56,843 bases of DNA, from assembly GCA_947601495.1 (NCBI GenBank), contig CANQGE010000009.1, forward strand, positions 1 through 56,843, in the 5' to 3' direction. The stretch comes from an uncultured Clostridia bacterium. GTDB taxonomy: Bacteria; Bacillota; Clostridia; TANB77; CAG-508. A program made the position numbers and the translations under genes. The notes below the pieces were generated by a model, which was not told the origin of the DNA, searched no databases, and saw only the letters and a list, made by a program, of their open reading frames with translations. Shown piece by piece: positions 34,658-45,307 of this stretch (positions are counted from its first letter, which is position 1; each line of letters starts with the position of its first letter).

Positions 34658-36505
34658 ATGTGTGGAATTGCAGGTGTTGTAAACTGTAAAAAAGATATAT
34701 CAAATGATTATTATATTATTAGAAATATGACAAAAACTTTGTCTAGAAGAGGTCCAGATGATGATGGACTATATTTTTCAAAACATGCCAACTTAGGACA
34801 TAGAAGATTAAGCATTATAGATTTGGAAAACGGGAAGCAACCAATGAGTTATAGAGTAGATGAAGTTACATACACAATAGTATATAATGGGCAATTATAT
34901 AATGCAGAAGAAATAAGAGAAGTTTTGAAAGAAAATGGTTTTAAATTTAAAGGACATTCAGATACAGAAGTTTTGTTAAAAGCTTTTGTGTTTTATGGGA
35001 AAGATGTTTGTAAATATTTAAATGGAATTTTTGGATTTGCTATTTGGAATGATAAAAAAAGTGAAGCTTTTATTGCTAGAGACCATTTTGGAATAAAACC
35101 ATTATATTACACAATAATAGATGATAATTTTATTTTTGCTTCAGAAGTGAAAGCAATTTTAGAACATCCTCTTGTTAAAACAGTAGTTGATAAAACAGGA
35201 ATAGCAGAGCTTTTTGGAATGGGCCCTAGCCATACTCCAGGAATTAGTCCTTTTAAAAATATTAAAGAACTAGAACCAGCACATTTTTTAATTTTTAATA
35301 ATGATGGACTAAAAAAAGAAGAATATTGGAAACTAGAAACTAAGGAACATACAGATGATTTAAAAACTACTTGTGAAAAAATAAGATTTTTACTTAAAGA
35401 TTCAACAGAAAGACAATTAGTTTCAGATGTACCAATAGGAACACTTTTATCTGGTGGCTTAGATTCTAGTATAATTTCAAAATATGCTAGTGACTATTAT
35501 AAAGAAAAATATGGAAAAAAATTAGAAACTTTCTCTGTTGATTATGTAGATCAAGATAAAAATTTTATAAAAAATGATTTTCAGCCTAATACAGACAATT
35601 ACTATATTGATTTAATGGTAAATTATTTAGAAACAAATCATCACAAAATAATTTTAGATACACCAGAGCTTATAAAAGGATTAGAAGATGCAATGATAGC
35701 AAGAGATTTTCCAGGAATGGCAGATGTTGATTCATCATATTTGCTATTTTTTAAAGAGGTGAAAAAAGATATAACAGTGGCTCTTTCTGGAGAGTGTTCA
35801 GATGAAATTTTTGGAGGATATCCTTGGTATTTTAGAGAAGATGCTTTAAATAGCAACACATTTCCATGGTCTATAGCTTTAGATGAAAGACAAAAACTAT
35901 TAAATCCAGATATTTCAAAAGAAATTTCTATAAAAGACTATGTTAAAGAAAAATATGAAAAAGAATTATCTAAAGTGGAATATTTACAAAGTGATAGTGA
36001 AAATAATAAATTGCATAGAAAGTTAATTTATTTAACTTCTAATTTATTTATGCAAACATTACTCGACAGAACAGATAGAATGTGTATGTATAATGGATTT
36101 GAAGTTAGAGTTCCATTTTGCGATTATAGAATAGTAGAATATGCATGGAATATTCCATGGGAGATGAAAGCATATCAGGGTAGAGAAAAAGGATTATTAC
36201 GATATGCATTAGAAGGGCTTCTTCCAGAAGAAATTATATATAGAAAGAAAAGCCCATATCCAAAAACACATAACCCAAATTATTTACAAATAGTAAAAAA
36301 TAAATTAAGCAAAATTATGGAAGAAAAAGATGCACCAATAAACAAGTTATTAAATAGAGATTATATTTTAGAAATTATTAAAACAGACGGTAAAGCTTTT
36401 ACAAGACCATGGTTTGGTCAGCTTATGACAGGTCCGCAACTTATGGCATATCTTTGCCAAGTAAATATGTGGCTTGAAAGATATGAGCCTAAAATTGAGA
36501 TATAA
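34658..36505 (+). CDS. asnB: Asparagine synthase (glutamine-hydrolysing)
   Basis: 615-aa enzyme making asparagine from aspartate with glutamine as nitrogen donor. Class II amidotransferase domain with catalytic Cys2 (MCGIAGVVN) and RRGPDDDG, GHRRLSIID, NGQLYN; synthetase domain with the PP-loop SGGLDSSI (about residue 268) and SGECSDEIFGGYPWY. The C-terminal part is complete. Read from ATG directly downstream of a hairpin that covers its Shine-Dalgarno. The long-form length matches B. subtilis-type AsnB/AsnO. No tRNA-dependent or peptide-synthesis genes are nearby. Confidence 0.95.
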   Translation: MCGIAGVVNCKKDISNDYYIIRNMTKTLSRRGPDDDGLYFSKHANLGHRRLSIIDLENGKQPMSYRVDEVTYTIVYNGQLYNAEEIREVLKENGFKFKGHSDTEVLLKAFVFYGKDVCKYLNGIFGFAIWNDKKSEAFIARDHFGIKPLYYTIIDDNFIFASEVKAILEHPLVKTVVDKTGIAELFGMGPSHTPGISPFKNIKELEPAHFLIFNNDGLKKEEYWKLETKEHTDDLKTTCEKIRFLLKDSTERQLVSDVPIGTLLSGGLDSSIISKYASDYYKEKYGKKLETFSVDYVDQDKNFIKNDFQPNTDNYYIDLMVNYLETNHHKIILDTPELIKGLEDAMIARDFPGMADVDSSYLLFFKEVKKDITVALSGECSDEIFGGYPWYFREDALNSNTFPWSIALDERQKLLNPDISKEISIKDYVKEKYEKELSKVEYLQSDSENNKLHRKLIYLTSNLFMQTLLDRTDRMCMYNGFEVRVPFCDYRIVEYAWNIPWEMKAYQGREKGLLRYALEGLLPEEIIYRKKSPYPKTHNPNYLQIVKNKLSKIMEEKDAPINKLLNRDYILEIIKTDGKAFTRPWFGQLMTGPQLMAYLCQVNMWLERYEPKIEI

Positions 36506-36519
36506 TTTTCTTATTAAAA

Positions 36520-36768
36520 ATTCTCTTAACGTATTATATATCTTTTATAAATGACTTGCTGTCGCAATCAAAGATTGCTCCAATCGCCTTTCGCTTCGCT
36601 CCAGTTGGTCGCTGCGTGCTATTTTATTAAAAAATTTCTCTTAACGTATTATATATCTTTTATAAATGACTTGCTGTCGCAATCAAAGATTGCTCCAATC
36701 GCCTTTCGCTTCGCTACAGTTGGTCGCTGCGCGTCATTTTAAAAAGATATATAATACATTAAGAGAAT
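36520..36768. repeat. MITE-like palindromic repeat, copy 3 (two tandem core units)
   Basis: The same element as at 28.5 kb in the opposite orientation: ATTCTCTTAACGTATTATAT (from 36520) and ATATAATACATTAAGAGAAT (to 36768) as terminal inverted repeats, with two core units at a period of 115 bp. The cores read GACTTGCTGTCGCAATC-AAA-GATTGCTCCAATCGCC..., then a GTTGGTCGCTGCG block. No transposase or other protein is encoded. It occupies most of the 394-bp gap after asnB; the rest (36769-36899) is AT-rich and holds the next promoter. Confidence 0.9.
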
Positions 36769-36841
36769 AAATTAATAAATAAATTATGCAAAATGTATTT
36801 TTTCTTTAAAAAAATAATATCTAATAAAACATATAAAACCG

Positions 36842-36870
36842 TTGAAAAATAAGCAAAAATGTAATATAAT
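36842..36870 (+). promoter_or_regulatory. Promoter for the HipA-like gene
   Basis: TTGAAA (36842-36847), a 17-bp spacer and TATAAT (36865-36870) lie 30 bp before the start codon. Confidence 0.75.
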
Positions 36871-36899
36871 AAAGCTCCATAATTATTATTGGAGGATGT

Positions 36900-37850
36900 A
36901 TGAAATATTTAGGGAGAGACATCGATTTATCAAAATATAGATGGTATGATGAATTTAGAAAAGGAATAGATGAATATAGGGCAATATCCCCTGAAAATGA
37001 GAATAGTAGCAATAACCATAATAGATTTTTCTTAAAGAGAACAATTTGGACAGAAGATACACATATTGGAGAATTTTTAGGATATCTAATAGCTAAAAAG
37101 AATGGACTTAGAGTTTGCGACGCAGAGCTTTATAAGGGAAAATCTGAGTCACCAAATAAAAGCCCAATTTATGGTGTAATAAGTTATGTAAGTGAAAGTA
37201 AAGATGAAGAAATTTTATCATCAGAAATATTAATAACTAAATATATGAAAATGAAAGAACCACTTATTAGTTTAAGAGGCTCAATAGATCCAGATACAGT
37301 TTTTGAAGTTGTTTTTGCTCTTATGAATAAAGAAAAAAGACCATATCAAGAATTTTTAGATTTTAAACAAGACTTTATTAATATGGCAGTTTGGGATATT
37401 AAAAATTTAAATACAGATAGAAGAATGGAAAATTGGTATTTAAGAAGAAATAGGAGAACTGGAAAAATAGATTTATATCCAATGTTTGATAATGAAATGA
37501 TATTAGGATTTGATGATAGAATTGGAGAAAGAGAATTTTCAGAAGATGAACTAGATAAAGCAGATAAAGCAAGAAAATCTTCAATTTTAATACCAGAAGA
37601 TATGCATAAAGATAAATATTATTCAGACTACGAAGCAGTTATGAATTTCTTATTATCAAAATATCCAGTTCAAACAAAAAAAGCACTAGAAATGGTTTCT
37701 AATTTTACAGAAGAAGACTTGCAAGATGCTTTAGATAGTATTGAAGGAATAGATGATATAAGAAAAAGAAAAGTTATGCAATTATTTAAAAAAAGAAAAG
37801 AAGAATTAGATAGAATATACGCAAAAAGCCAAGAAAAACAAAGAGAATAA
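36900..37850 (+). CDS. HipA-like kinase-fold protein
   Basis: 316-aa protein resembling the HipA/CtkA serine-threonine kinase fold. The probable ATP-binding Lys lies in RFFLKRTIW; HIGEFLGYLIAKKNGLRV matches the helix with conserved Glu. The catalytic-loop motif is NTDRRMENWYLRR (Asp173, Asn178; HipA has N.DRH..N). The metal-binding motif is YPMFDNEMILGFDD (Asp197; HipA has aPlFDngsslG). The N-terminal HipA dimerisation domain and a HipB-type DNA-binding partner are missing. The C-terminus ends in a basic coiled coil. The substrate is unknown; it may be an orphan protein kinase rather than a toxin. It has its own promoter. Confidence 0.7.
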   Translation: MKYLGRDIDLSKYRWYDEFRKGIDEYRAISPENENSSNNHNRFFLKRTIWTEDTHIGEFLGYLIAKKNGLRVCDAELYKGKSESPNKSPIYGVISYVSESKDEEILSSEILITKYMKMKEPLISLRGSIDPDTVFEVVFALMNKEKRPYQEFLDFKQDFINMAVWDIKNLNTDRRMENWYLRRNRRTGKIDLYPMFDNEMILGFDDRIGEREFSEDELDKADKARKSSILIPEDMHKDKYYSDYEAVMNFLLSKYPVQTKKALEMVSNFTEEDLQDALDSIEGIDDIRKRKVMQLFKKRKEELDRIYAKSQEKQRE

Positions 37851-37875
37851 AAAGAAGATAAAGCCACAAAAAGTA

Positions 37876-37904
37876 TTGATTTTTTGAGGCTTTAATGATA
37901 TAAA
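37876..37904 (+). promoter_or_regulatory. Promoter for ftsY
   Basis: TTGATT (37876-37881), a 17-bp spacer and TATAAA (37899-37904), 27 bp before the ftsY start. Confidence 0.65.
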
Positions 37905-37931
37905 ATAAGAATAAGTATTATAGGGGGAATT

Positions 37932-38837
37932 ATGGGATTTTTTGATAAATTAAAGCAAGGTTTAGGAAAAACAAAAAGTTCTATTGATGAAAAAATAAAT
38001 AACGTATTTAGTGCTTTTAGAAAAGTAGATGAAGAATTGCTAGAAGAATTAGAAGAAGTTTTAGTTATGTCAGATATTGGAGTTGAAACTTCTGTAAAAA
38101 TAATAGATGAATTAAGAACTAAAATAAAAAAAGAGAAAATAGAAGATGAAGAAAGCGTAAAAAAAGCATTAAAAGAAATAATGAAAAATATTTTAGAAGT
38201 AGCAAGTCCAGAGCTTAATCTTGAAACAAAGCCATCAATAATATTAGTTGTTGGTGTAAATGGTGTTGGAAAAACTACTTCAATTGGTAAGATAGCAAAT
38301 AATTTAGTAAAACAAGGCAAGAAAGTAGTTATAGCTGCTGCCGATACTTTTAGAGCAGCTGCTGTTGAACAACTTGAAATTTGGGCTGAAAGATCAAAAA
38401 GTATATTAGTAAAAAAAGAGGAAGGCTCAGATCCAGCATCAGTTGTTTTTGAAGCAATTCAAAAAACAAGAGAATTAAATGCAGATGTGCTAATTGTAGA
38501 TACAGCTGGAAGATTACACAATAAAAAATACTTAATGGACGAGCTTTTAAAAATAAGAAAAGTTATAGAAAAAGAAATGCAGAATAGCAGCAAAGAAACA
38601 CTTTTAGTTTTAGATGCAGAAACAGGACAAAATGCAATTTCACAAGTAAAAGCTTTTAAAGAAACAACAGATATAACAGGACTTGTATTAACAAAACTAG
38701 ATGGCACAGCAAAAGGTGGAGTAGTAGTTGGAATTGTTTCAGAAAATCAAATACCAATTAAATTTATTGGTGTTGGTGAACAAATAGATGATATGCAAGT
38801 TTTTAATGCAGAAGACTTTTTAAATGCTATTATATAG
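37932..38837 (+). CDS. ftsY: Signal recognition particle receptor FtsY
   Basis: 301-aa SRP GTPase receptor that docks ribosome-SRP complexes at the SecYEG channel. A four-helix N domain (1-95) is followed by the NG GTPase domain: P-loop GVNGVGKTTSIGK, AADTFRAAAVEQLEIW, VDTAGRLHNKKYLMDEL, and LTKLDGTAKGGVVVGI. It lacks the acidic A domain of E. coli FtsY, as is normal in Firmicutes. ATG start with AGGGGG ribosome site. The next gene follows after 13 bp. Confidence 0.97.
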   Translation: MGFFDKLKQGLGKTKSSIDEKINNVFSAFRKVDEELLEELEEVLVMSDIGVETSVKIIDELRTKIKKEKIEDEESVKKALKEIMKNILEVASPELNLETKPSIILVVGVNGVGKTTSIGKIANNLVKQGKKVVIAAADTFRAAAVEQLEIWAERSKSILVKKEEGSDPASVVFEAIQKTRELNADVLIVDTAGRLHNKKYLMDELLKIRKVIEKEMQNSSKETLLVLDAETGQNAISQVKAFKETTDITGLVLTKLDGTAKGGVVVGIVSENQIPIKFIGVGEQIDDMQVFNAEDFLNAII

Positions 38838-38850
38838 AAAGGATATAAAA

Positions 38851-41745
38851 TTGGTTATGGAAGAAGAGAAAAAGCCAGAGTTAAAAGATCAAACAAAAGA
38901 ACCAAAAAAGAAATTTGCTATAAGAACAATTATTGTATTATTAGTATTAGCATTTTTTGCTTTTATTACAATAGTTTATTTTAGAGCAAATTATTTAAAT
39001 ACAATAGAGATAAATCCTAAATATGAAAGTGTATTTAATCAAAAAGTACAAAATAGATGCAAAGTTTTTGGAATATCTGCAATTTCAATATATCTATTCA
39101 CATATATATTAAATAAATTCACAAAAAAAGGCTTAAAAAAGTTTTTTGATGATGAAAAAAAGCCTATGCCTAAACTACCAAATAAAAGCTTATGCATAAT
39201 ACTTGGAATAGTTGAAGGGTTAATTGCATGCAATATGCTTGCAGATAAGTTTTTAGTATTTGCAAATGCAGCAGTATTTGGACAAACAGATCCAATATTT
39301 AATGCGGATATTGGATATTATATGTTTTCACTTCCATTTATACAAAATTTATTAATATTCATAATAGAAGTTCTAGTTGCTGAAATAATTTATGTAGCTC
39401 TATATTATATTATTGCTTTAAACGTTTATTTCGATGGAGTTGATGGAGAAATCTTAAAGAAAAATATTTTCATAAAACAAGAACTAGCTATAGTAATATT
39501 AATAACGATAGCATTTTGTACTTACATTTTTATAAATGCACAAAACATTTTAACTGGAACGATGGTTACAATAGGAGATGAAATTAAAACAGAAATTACA
39601 GGAGCTGGAAAAATTGATGTAACAATAAAACTATGGGGATATAGAATATTAGCATTTATCATAGCTATTGCTGTTCTGAGATTATTAAAATATATTAAGA
39701 AAAATAACTTTAATCAAGGAATGATATCTGTATTAATAGTGCCAGCATATTTAATTTGTATGTTTGTTGTTATACTTTATTTTCAAACATTCCACATTGG
39801 AAATAACGAATTAGATAATGAGAAAAACTATATAGGTTATAACATAAAAAATACTAAAGAAGCTTATGGAATAGATATTTCACAACAAAACATAACTTCA
39901 TATAATTCAATAACTTCTGAACAAGTAGCAAATAACCAAGATGTTATAAAAAATGTTCCAATAATTACAGAAGATGTTACTTTAAACGCTATAGCCGAAC
40001 ATCAAGAAAATAGTGTTTACTATAACTATGAAAATACATTTTTAGCAATATATAAAGTAAATAATTCAGATAAATTAGTATATATAACACCACGTGAAAT
40101 TTTGAATGATTCTACAATTAGCTATAATAATAGAACTTTCAAATATACACATGGATATTCAGCAGTTGTTAGTGCTGCAACAGACTCAGACTTTGATGGA
40201 TATGCAGAATATATTTTATCAGACTTTACAAGTGAAGCAGACTTAAATATTAAACAGCCAAGAATATACTTTGGATTAGAAACAAATAGCCCAATTATGG
40301 TGAATACAGATTTTGGTAAAGAATATGATTATCCTATAACTGCAACAACTAATGAAGAAAACGTATATGATGGAAAAGCAGGATTAAATTTAGGATTTTT
40401 AGATAGAGTAGTTCTAGCTTTAAATGAGAGAAATTTAAAATTAGCATTATCTTCAAATATAAAACAAGAAACAAAAATTTTAACAAATAGAAATATTATT
40501 GAAAGAGCTAAAAAAATATTACCAGATGTTTTGTATGATGAAAATCCTTATTTAGTAATAACAGACGAAGGAAAACTAGTATGGGTGCTAGATGCTTATA
40601 CTAGATCAAATGCATATCCTTATTCTCAAGAAACAGTAATAAACATAAAGGGATATAAGGAAAGAATAAACTATATAAGAAATTCTGTAAAAGTATTAAT
40701 AGATGCTTATGACGGAACAACAACATTTTATATTACAGATAAATCAGATCCAATAATTATGACATATAGAAACATATATCCAGATTTATTTGTAGAAGAT
40801 GAGTTGCCACAAGATATACAAAAACATATTATATATCCAGAATTTTTATATTCAATTCAAGCAAGTATGATTAATATTTATCATGATATTAGTGAAGATA
40901 CATTATATAGAGCAGATGATATATGGCAAATAACAACAAAAGCATCTTCTTCAAAATCAACAGTAGCAGGTGAAGAAATGAAGCCATATTATACAATGCT
41001 TAAAACAGTTGATAATGATAAACCAGAATTTGGATTAGTTCTAACATTCAATAAATATGGAAAACAAAATATTTTATCTTATCTAGTAGGAACTGTAAAA
41101 TCTGGAAAACCAACATTATCTTTATATAAATTTAATTCTGAAAGTAATGTTGTAGGCATAATGCAACTTAATAATCAAATCGAACAAGATGCAACAATAT
41201 CAAAAGAATTATCAGAATTAAATACTAGTGGAACAAAACTTATAAAAGATATGATAATAGTTCCAATAGATAATTCACTTTTGTATATAGAACCAGTATA
41301 CCAAGTAATGCTTAATGAAAGCGAAATACCAGTTCTTAAAAAAGTTATAGTAGCATCAGGAAATACAGTAACAATTGGAGACAACTTAAATAGTGCAATA
41401 TCAAACTTATTTAATGATGATTATGCTGTTGATTTAGAAATAGTAAATACAGAAGATATTGAAGCTTTAGTAGATTCTGTAATTAAAGCAAACAATAACT
41501 TAAAGGATTCTTTAACAGCAAATAATTTTGAAATGATAGGAAAAGATATTACAAGTTTGCAAGCTATAATTAATCAATTAGAAACAGCAAGAGCAAATGA
41601 ACTAGCAGAAGAACAAAAAAGGTTAGAAGAAGAACAGAAAATGCTAGAAGAAACTGCACAAGAAGGCAATACAACAAATGAAACAAATACTATGGTAAAT
41701 GAAACTGAAAATATAGCTCAAAACATTTTAGAAAATAATGTTTAA
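38851..41745 (+). CDS. UPF0182 family membrane protein
   Basis: 964-aa integral membrane protein: about seven membrane helices in the first 330 residues, then a large extracytoplasmic domain. The segment FGQTDPIFNADIGYYMFSLP matches the UPF0182 family, which is widespread but of unknown function. The C-terminus is a Glu/Lys coiled coil followed by a Thr/Asn/Glu tail. The TTG at 38851 is preferred (GAAAGG 8 bp upstream); an ATG two codons later is the alternative. Likely co-transcribed with ftsY and pgsA. Confidence 0.85.
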   Translation: MVMEEEKKPELKDQTKEPKKKFAIRTIIVLLVLAFFAFITIVYFRANYLNTIEINPKYESVFNQKVQNRCKVFGISAISIYLFTYILNKFTKKGLKKFFDDEKKPMPKLPNKSLCIILGIVEGLIACNMLADKFLVFANAAVFGQTDPIFNADIGYYMFSLPFIQNLLIFIIEVLVAEIIYVALYYIIALNVYFDGVDGEILKKNIFIKQELAIVILITIAFCTYIFINAQNILTGTMVTIGDEIKTEITGAGKIDVTIKLWGYRILAFIIAIAVLRLLKYIKKNNFNQGMISVLIVPAYLICMFVVILYFQTFHIGNNELDNEKNYIGYNIKNTKEAYGIDISQQNITSYNSITSEQVANNQDVIKNVPIITEDVTLNAIAEHQENSVYYNYENTFLAIYKVNNSDKLVYITPREILNDSTISYNNRTFKYTHGYSAVVSAATDSDFDGYAEYILSDFTSEADLNIKQPRIYFGLETNSPIMVNTDFGKEYDYPITATTNEENVYDGKAGLNLGFLDRVVLALNERNLKLALSSNIKQETKILTNRNIIERAKKILPDVLYDENPYLVITDEGKLVWVLDAYTRSNAYPYSQETVINIKGYKERINYIRNSVKVLIDAYDGTTTFYITDKSDPIIMTYRNIYPDLFVEDELPQDIQKHIIYPEFLYSIQASMINIYHDISEDTLYRADDIWQITTKASSSKSTVAGEEMKPYYTMLKTVDNDKPEFGLVLTFNKYGKQNILSYLVGTVKSGKPTLSLYKFNSESNVVGIMQLNNQIEQDATISKELSELNTSGTKLIKDMIIVPIDNSLLYIEPVYQVMLNESEIPVLKKVIVASGNTVTIGDNLNSAISNLFNDDYAVDLEIVNTEDIEALVDSVIKANNNLKDSLTANNFEMIGKDITSLQAIINQLETARANELAEEQKRLEEEQKMLEETAQEGNTTNETNTMVNETENIAQNILENNV

Positions 41746-41802
41746 AAAATAAAAATTAAAAGATAAAATATAGAAAAATATAAAATAAGGGGTTTAAAAA
41801 TA

Positions 41803-42453
41803 ATGAATTTAGCAAATAAGTTAACTATTTTTAGAATGATATTAGTTCCAATATTTGTAATTGTGGGATACTTAGGAAACTTAGGAATAATTTCTGGAAA
41901 ATGGCTAGGAATTTCAATTACATTTATAATAATGGATATTATTTTTATAATAGCTTCAATAACAGATAAATTAGATGGATATATTGCTCGTTCAAGAAAT
42001 CAAGTTACTACATTTGGAAAATTTTTAGACCCTCTTGCAGATAAAATTTTGGTTTTATCTGCACTAGTTATGCTAGTTGAATATGGAAAAATTCCAGCTT
42101 GGATACCAGTAGTAGTTTTAGCAAGAGAATTTTTAGTGTCTGGATATAGATTAGTAGCAGTTGAAAAAGGCGGACAAGTAATTGCAGCATCAATATGGGG
42201 AAAATTAAAAACTGTTACTCAAATGATTGCTATTATTTTAATTTTTATTGATAAATTCAGTTTCTGCAATTTCATAATAGGTACAACAAATTATAATGAA
42301 AGTATTTCTAGTTCACTTAAAATATATATGACTCAAGGAGAATTCATATTTAATATTATAACATCAGCTTTAATTCTAGTTTCTGTAATAGCAACAATTT
42401 TTTCTGGATATGATTATTTAAAAAACGGAAAAGATTTATTTAAAGAAAACTAG
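41803..42453 (+). CDS. pgsA: CDP-diacylglycerol-glycerol-3-phosphate 3-phosphatidyltransferase
   Basis: 216-aa membrane enzyme making phosphatidylglycerol phosphate. The CDP-alcohol phosphotransferase motif is complete (DKLDGYIARSRN then GKFLDPLADK, the D..DG..AR...G...D...D pattern, about residues 56-83). Starts MNLANKLTIFRMILVP, typical of PgsA. About 20 extra residues near 160-180 sit between the last helices. Shine-Dalgarno AAGGGG. It lies 57 bp after the UPF0182 gene and 49 bp before ligA. Confidence 0.95.
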   Translation: MNLANKLTIFRMILVPIFVIVGYLGNLGIISGKWLGISITFIIMDIIFIIASITDKLDGYIARSRNQVTTFGKFLDPLADKILVLSALVMLVEYGKIPAWIPVVVLAREFLVSGYRLVAVEKGGQVIAASIWGKLKTVTQMIAIILIFIDKFSFCNFIIGTTNYNESISSSLKIYMTQGEFIFNIITSALILVSVIATIFSGYDYLKNGKDLFKEN

Positions 42454-42481
42454 TAGAACTTGAGTATATGATTTAAGCTAG

Positions 42482-44566
<2,085 letters not shown>

Positions 44567-44591
44567 TTATATATACAAAGGAGAGATTAAA

Positions 44592-45284
44592 ATGGAAGAA
44601 AAAACAAAAGGAAAATTTTTATTTCATGATACAGTTATTTCATGGGCTTGTATCATTTGGGCAGTTTGCTCAATAGGTTTAATGATTTATTTTTCAGGAC
44701 TTAATCAAGTAACATTTACATTAATGACTTTTGGACAACTATTTGTTATACTAGGAATTATTTTAATATGCAGAAAGCAAACAGCTGGAATTGCTACACT
44801 AATAACAGGAATTGGATGCATAATTTTACCTGCTATTAGCGAATGGGGATATTTATTTAATATTAATTTCGCACAAAACAATATTTTTCAAATATTCCTT
44901 CCAACTGCAATTAGTGTGCTTGGACTTGCTATGCTAATAGGACCAGGAGTATTAGATGATATTGCAGAGAGAAAATGTAAAGTAACTGTACAAGCTGAGC
45001 TTTTCGATTATAAAACATCAAAAGTAAATAATGATGAAACAGCGTATGCACCTGTTTATAAATATAAATTTTTAGATACAGAATATGAAAAATGTACAGA
45101 AAAATATAGAACAAACAAAGTAGATGAAATAGGAAAGAAAATAAACATAAAGATTAACGAGAAAAATCCAGAAGAAGTATTTATTGAAACATCTAAATCT
45201 TCTAAAATGATTATATATATTTTTGGAATTAGTTTCTTAATGGCGGGATTAGGAATGCTAATTACAGTTTTAGGAGAAATCTAA
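44592..45284 (+). CDS. DUF3592-like membrane protein, 230 aa
   Basis: Four predicted membrane helices: three in residues 15-120, a soluble domain of about 80 residues, and a final helix (about 205-227). The soluble part (AELFDYKTSKVNNDETAYAP, VYKYKFLDTEYE, KINIKINEKNPEEVF) has the look of the DUF3592 domain, of unknown function. ATG start with AAAGGAGAG. It lies 25 bp after ligA and 23 bp before the next membrane protein. Confidence 0.7.
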   Translation: MEEKTKGKFLFHDTVISWACIIWAVCSIGLMIYFSGLNQVTFTLMTFGQLFVILGIILICRKQTAGIATLITGIGCIILPAISEWGYLFNINFAQNNIFQIFLPTAISVLGLAMLIGPGVLDDIAERKCKVTVQAELFDYKTSKVNNDETAYAPVYKYKFLDTEYEKCTEKYRTNKVDEIGKKINIKINEKNPEEVFIETSKSSKMIIYIFGISFLMAGLGMLITVLGEI

Positions 45285-45307
45285 AACATATTTAAAAGGG
45301 GAATTTT

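Noticed and set aside
36900-37850. Complete HipBA toxin-antitoxin module
   Set aside because: No small helix-turn-helix gene lies next to it, and the upstream 394 bp are repeat and promoter.
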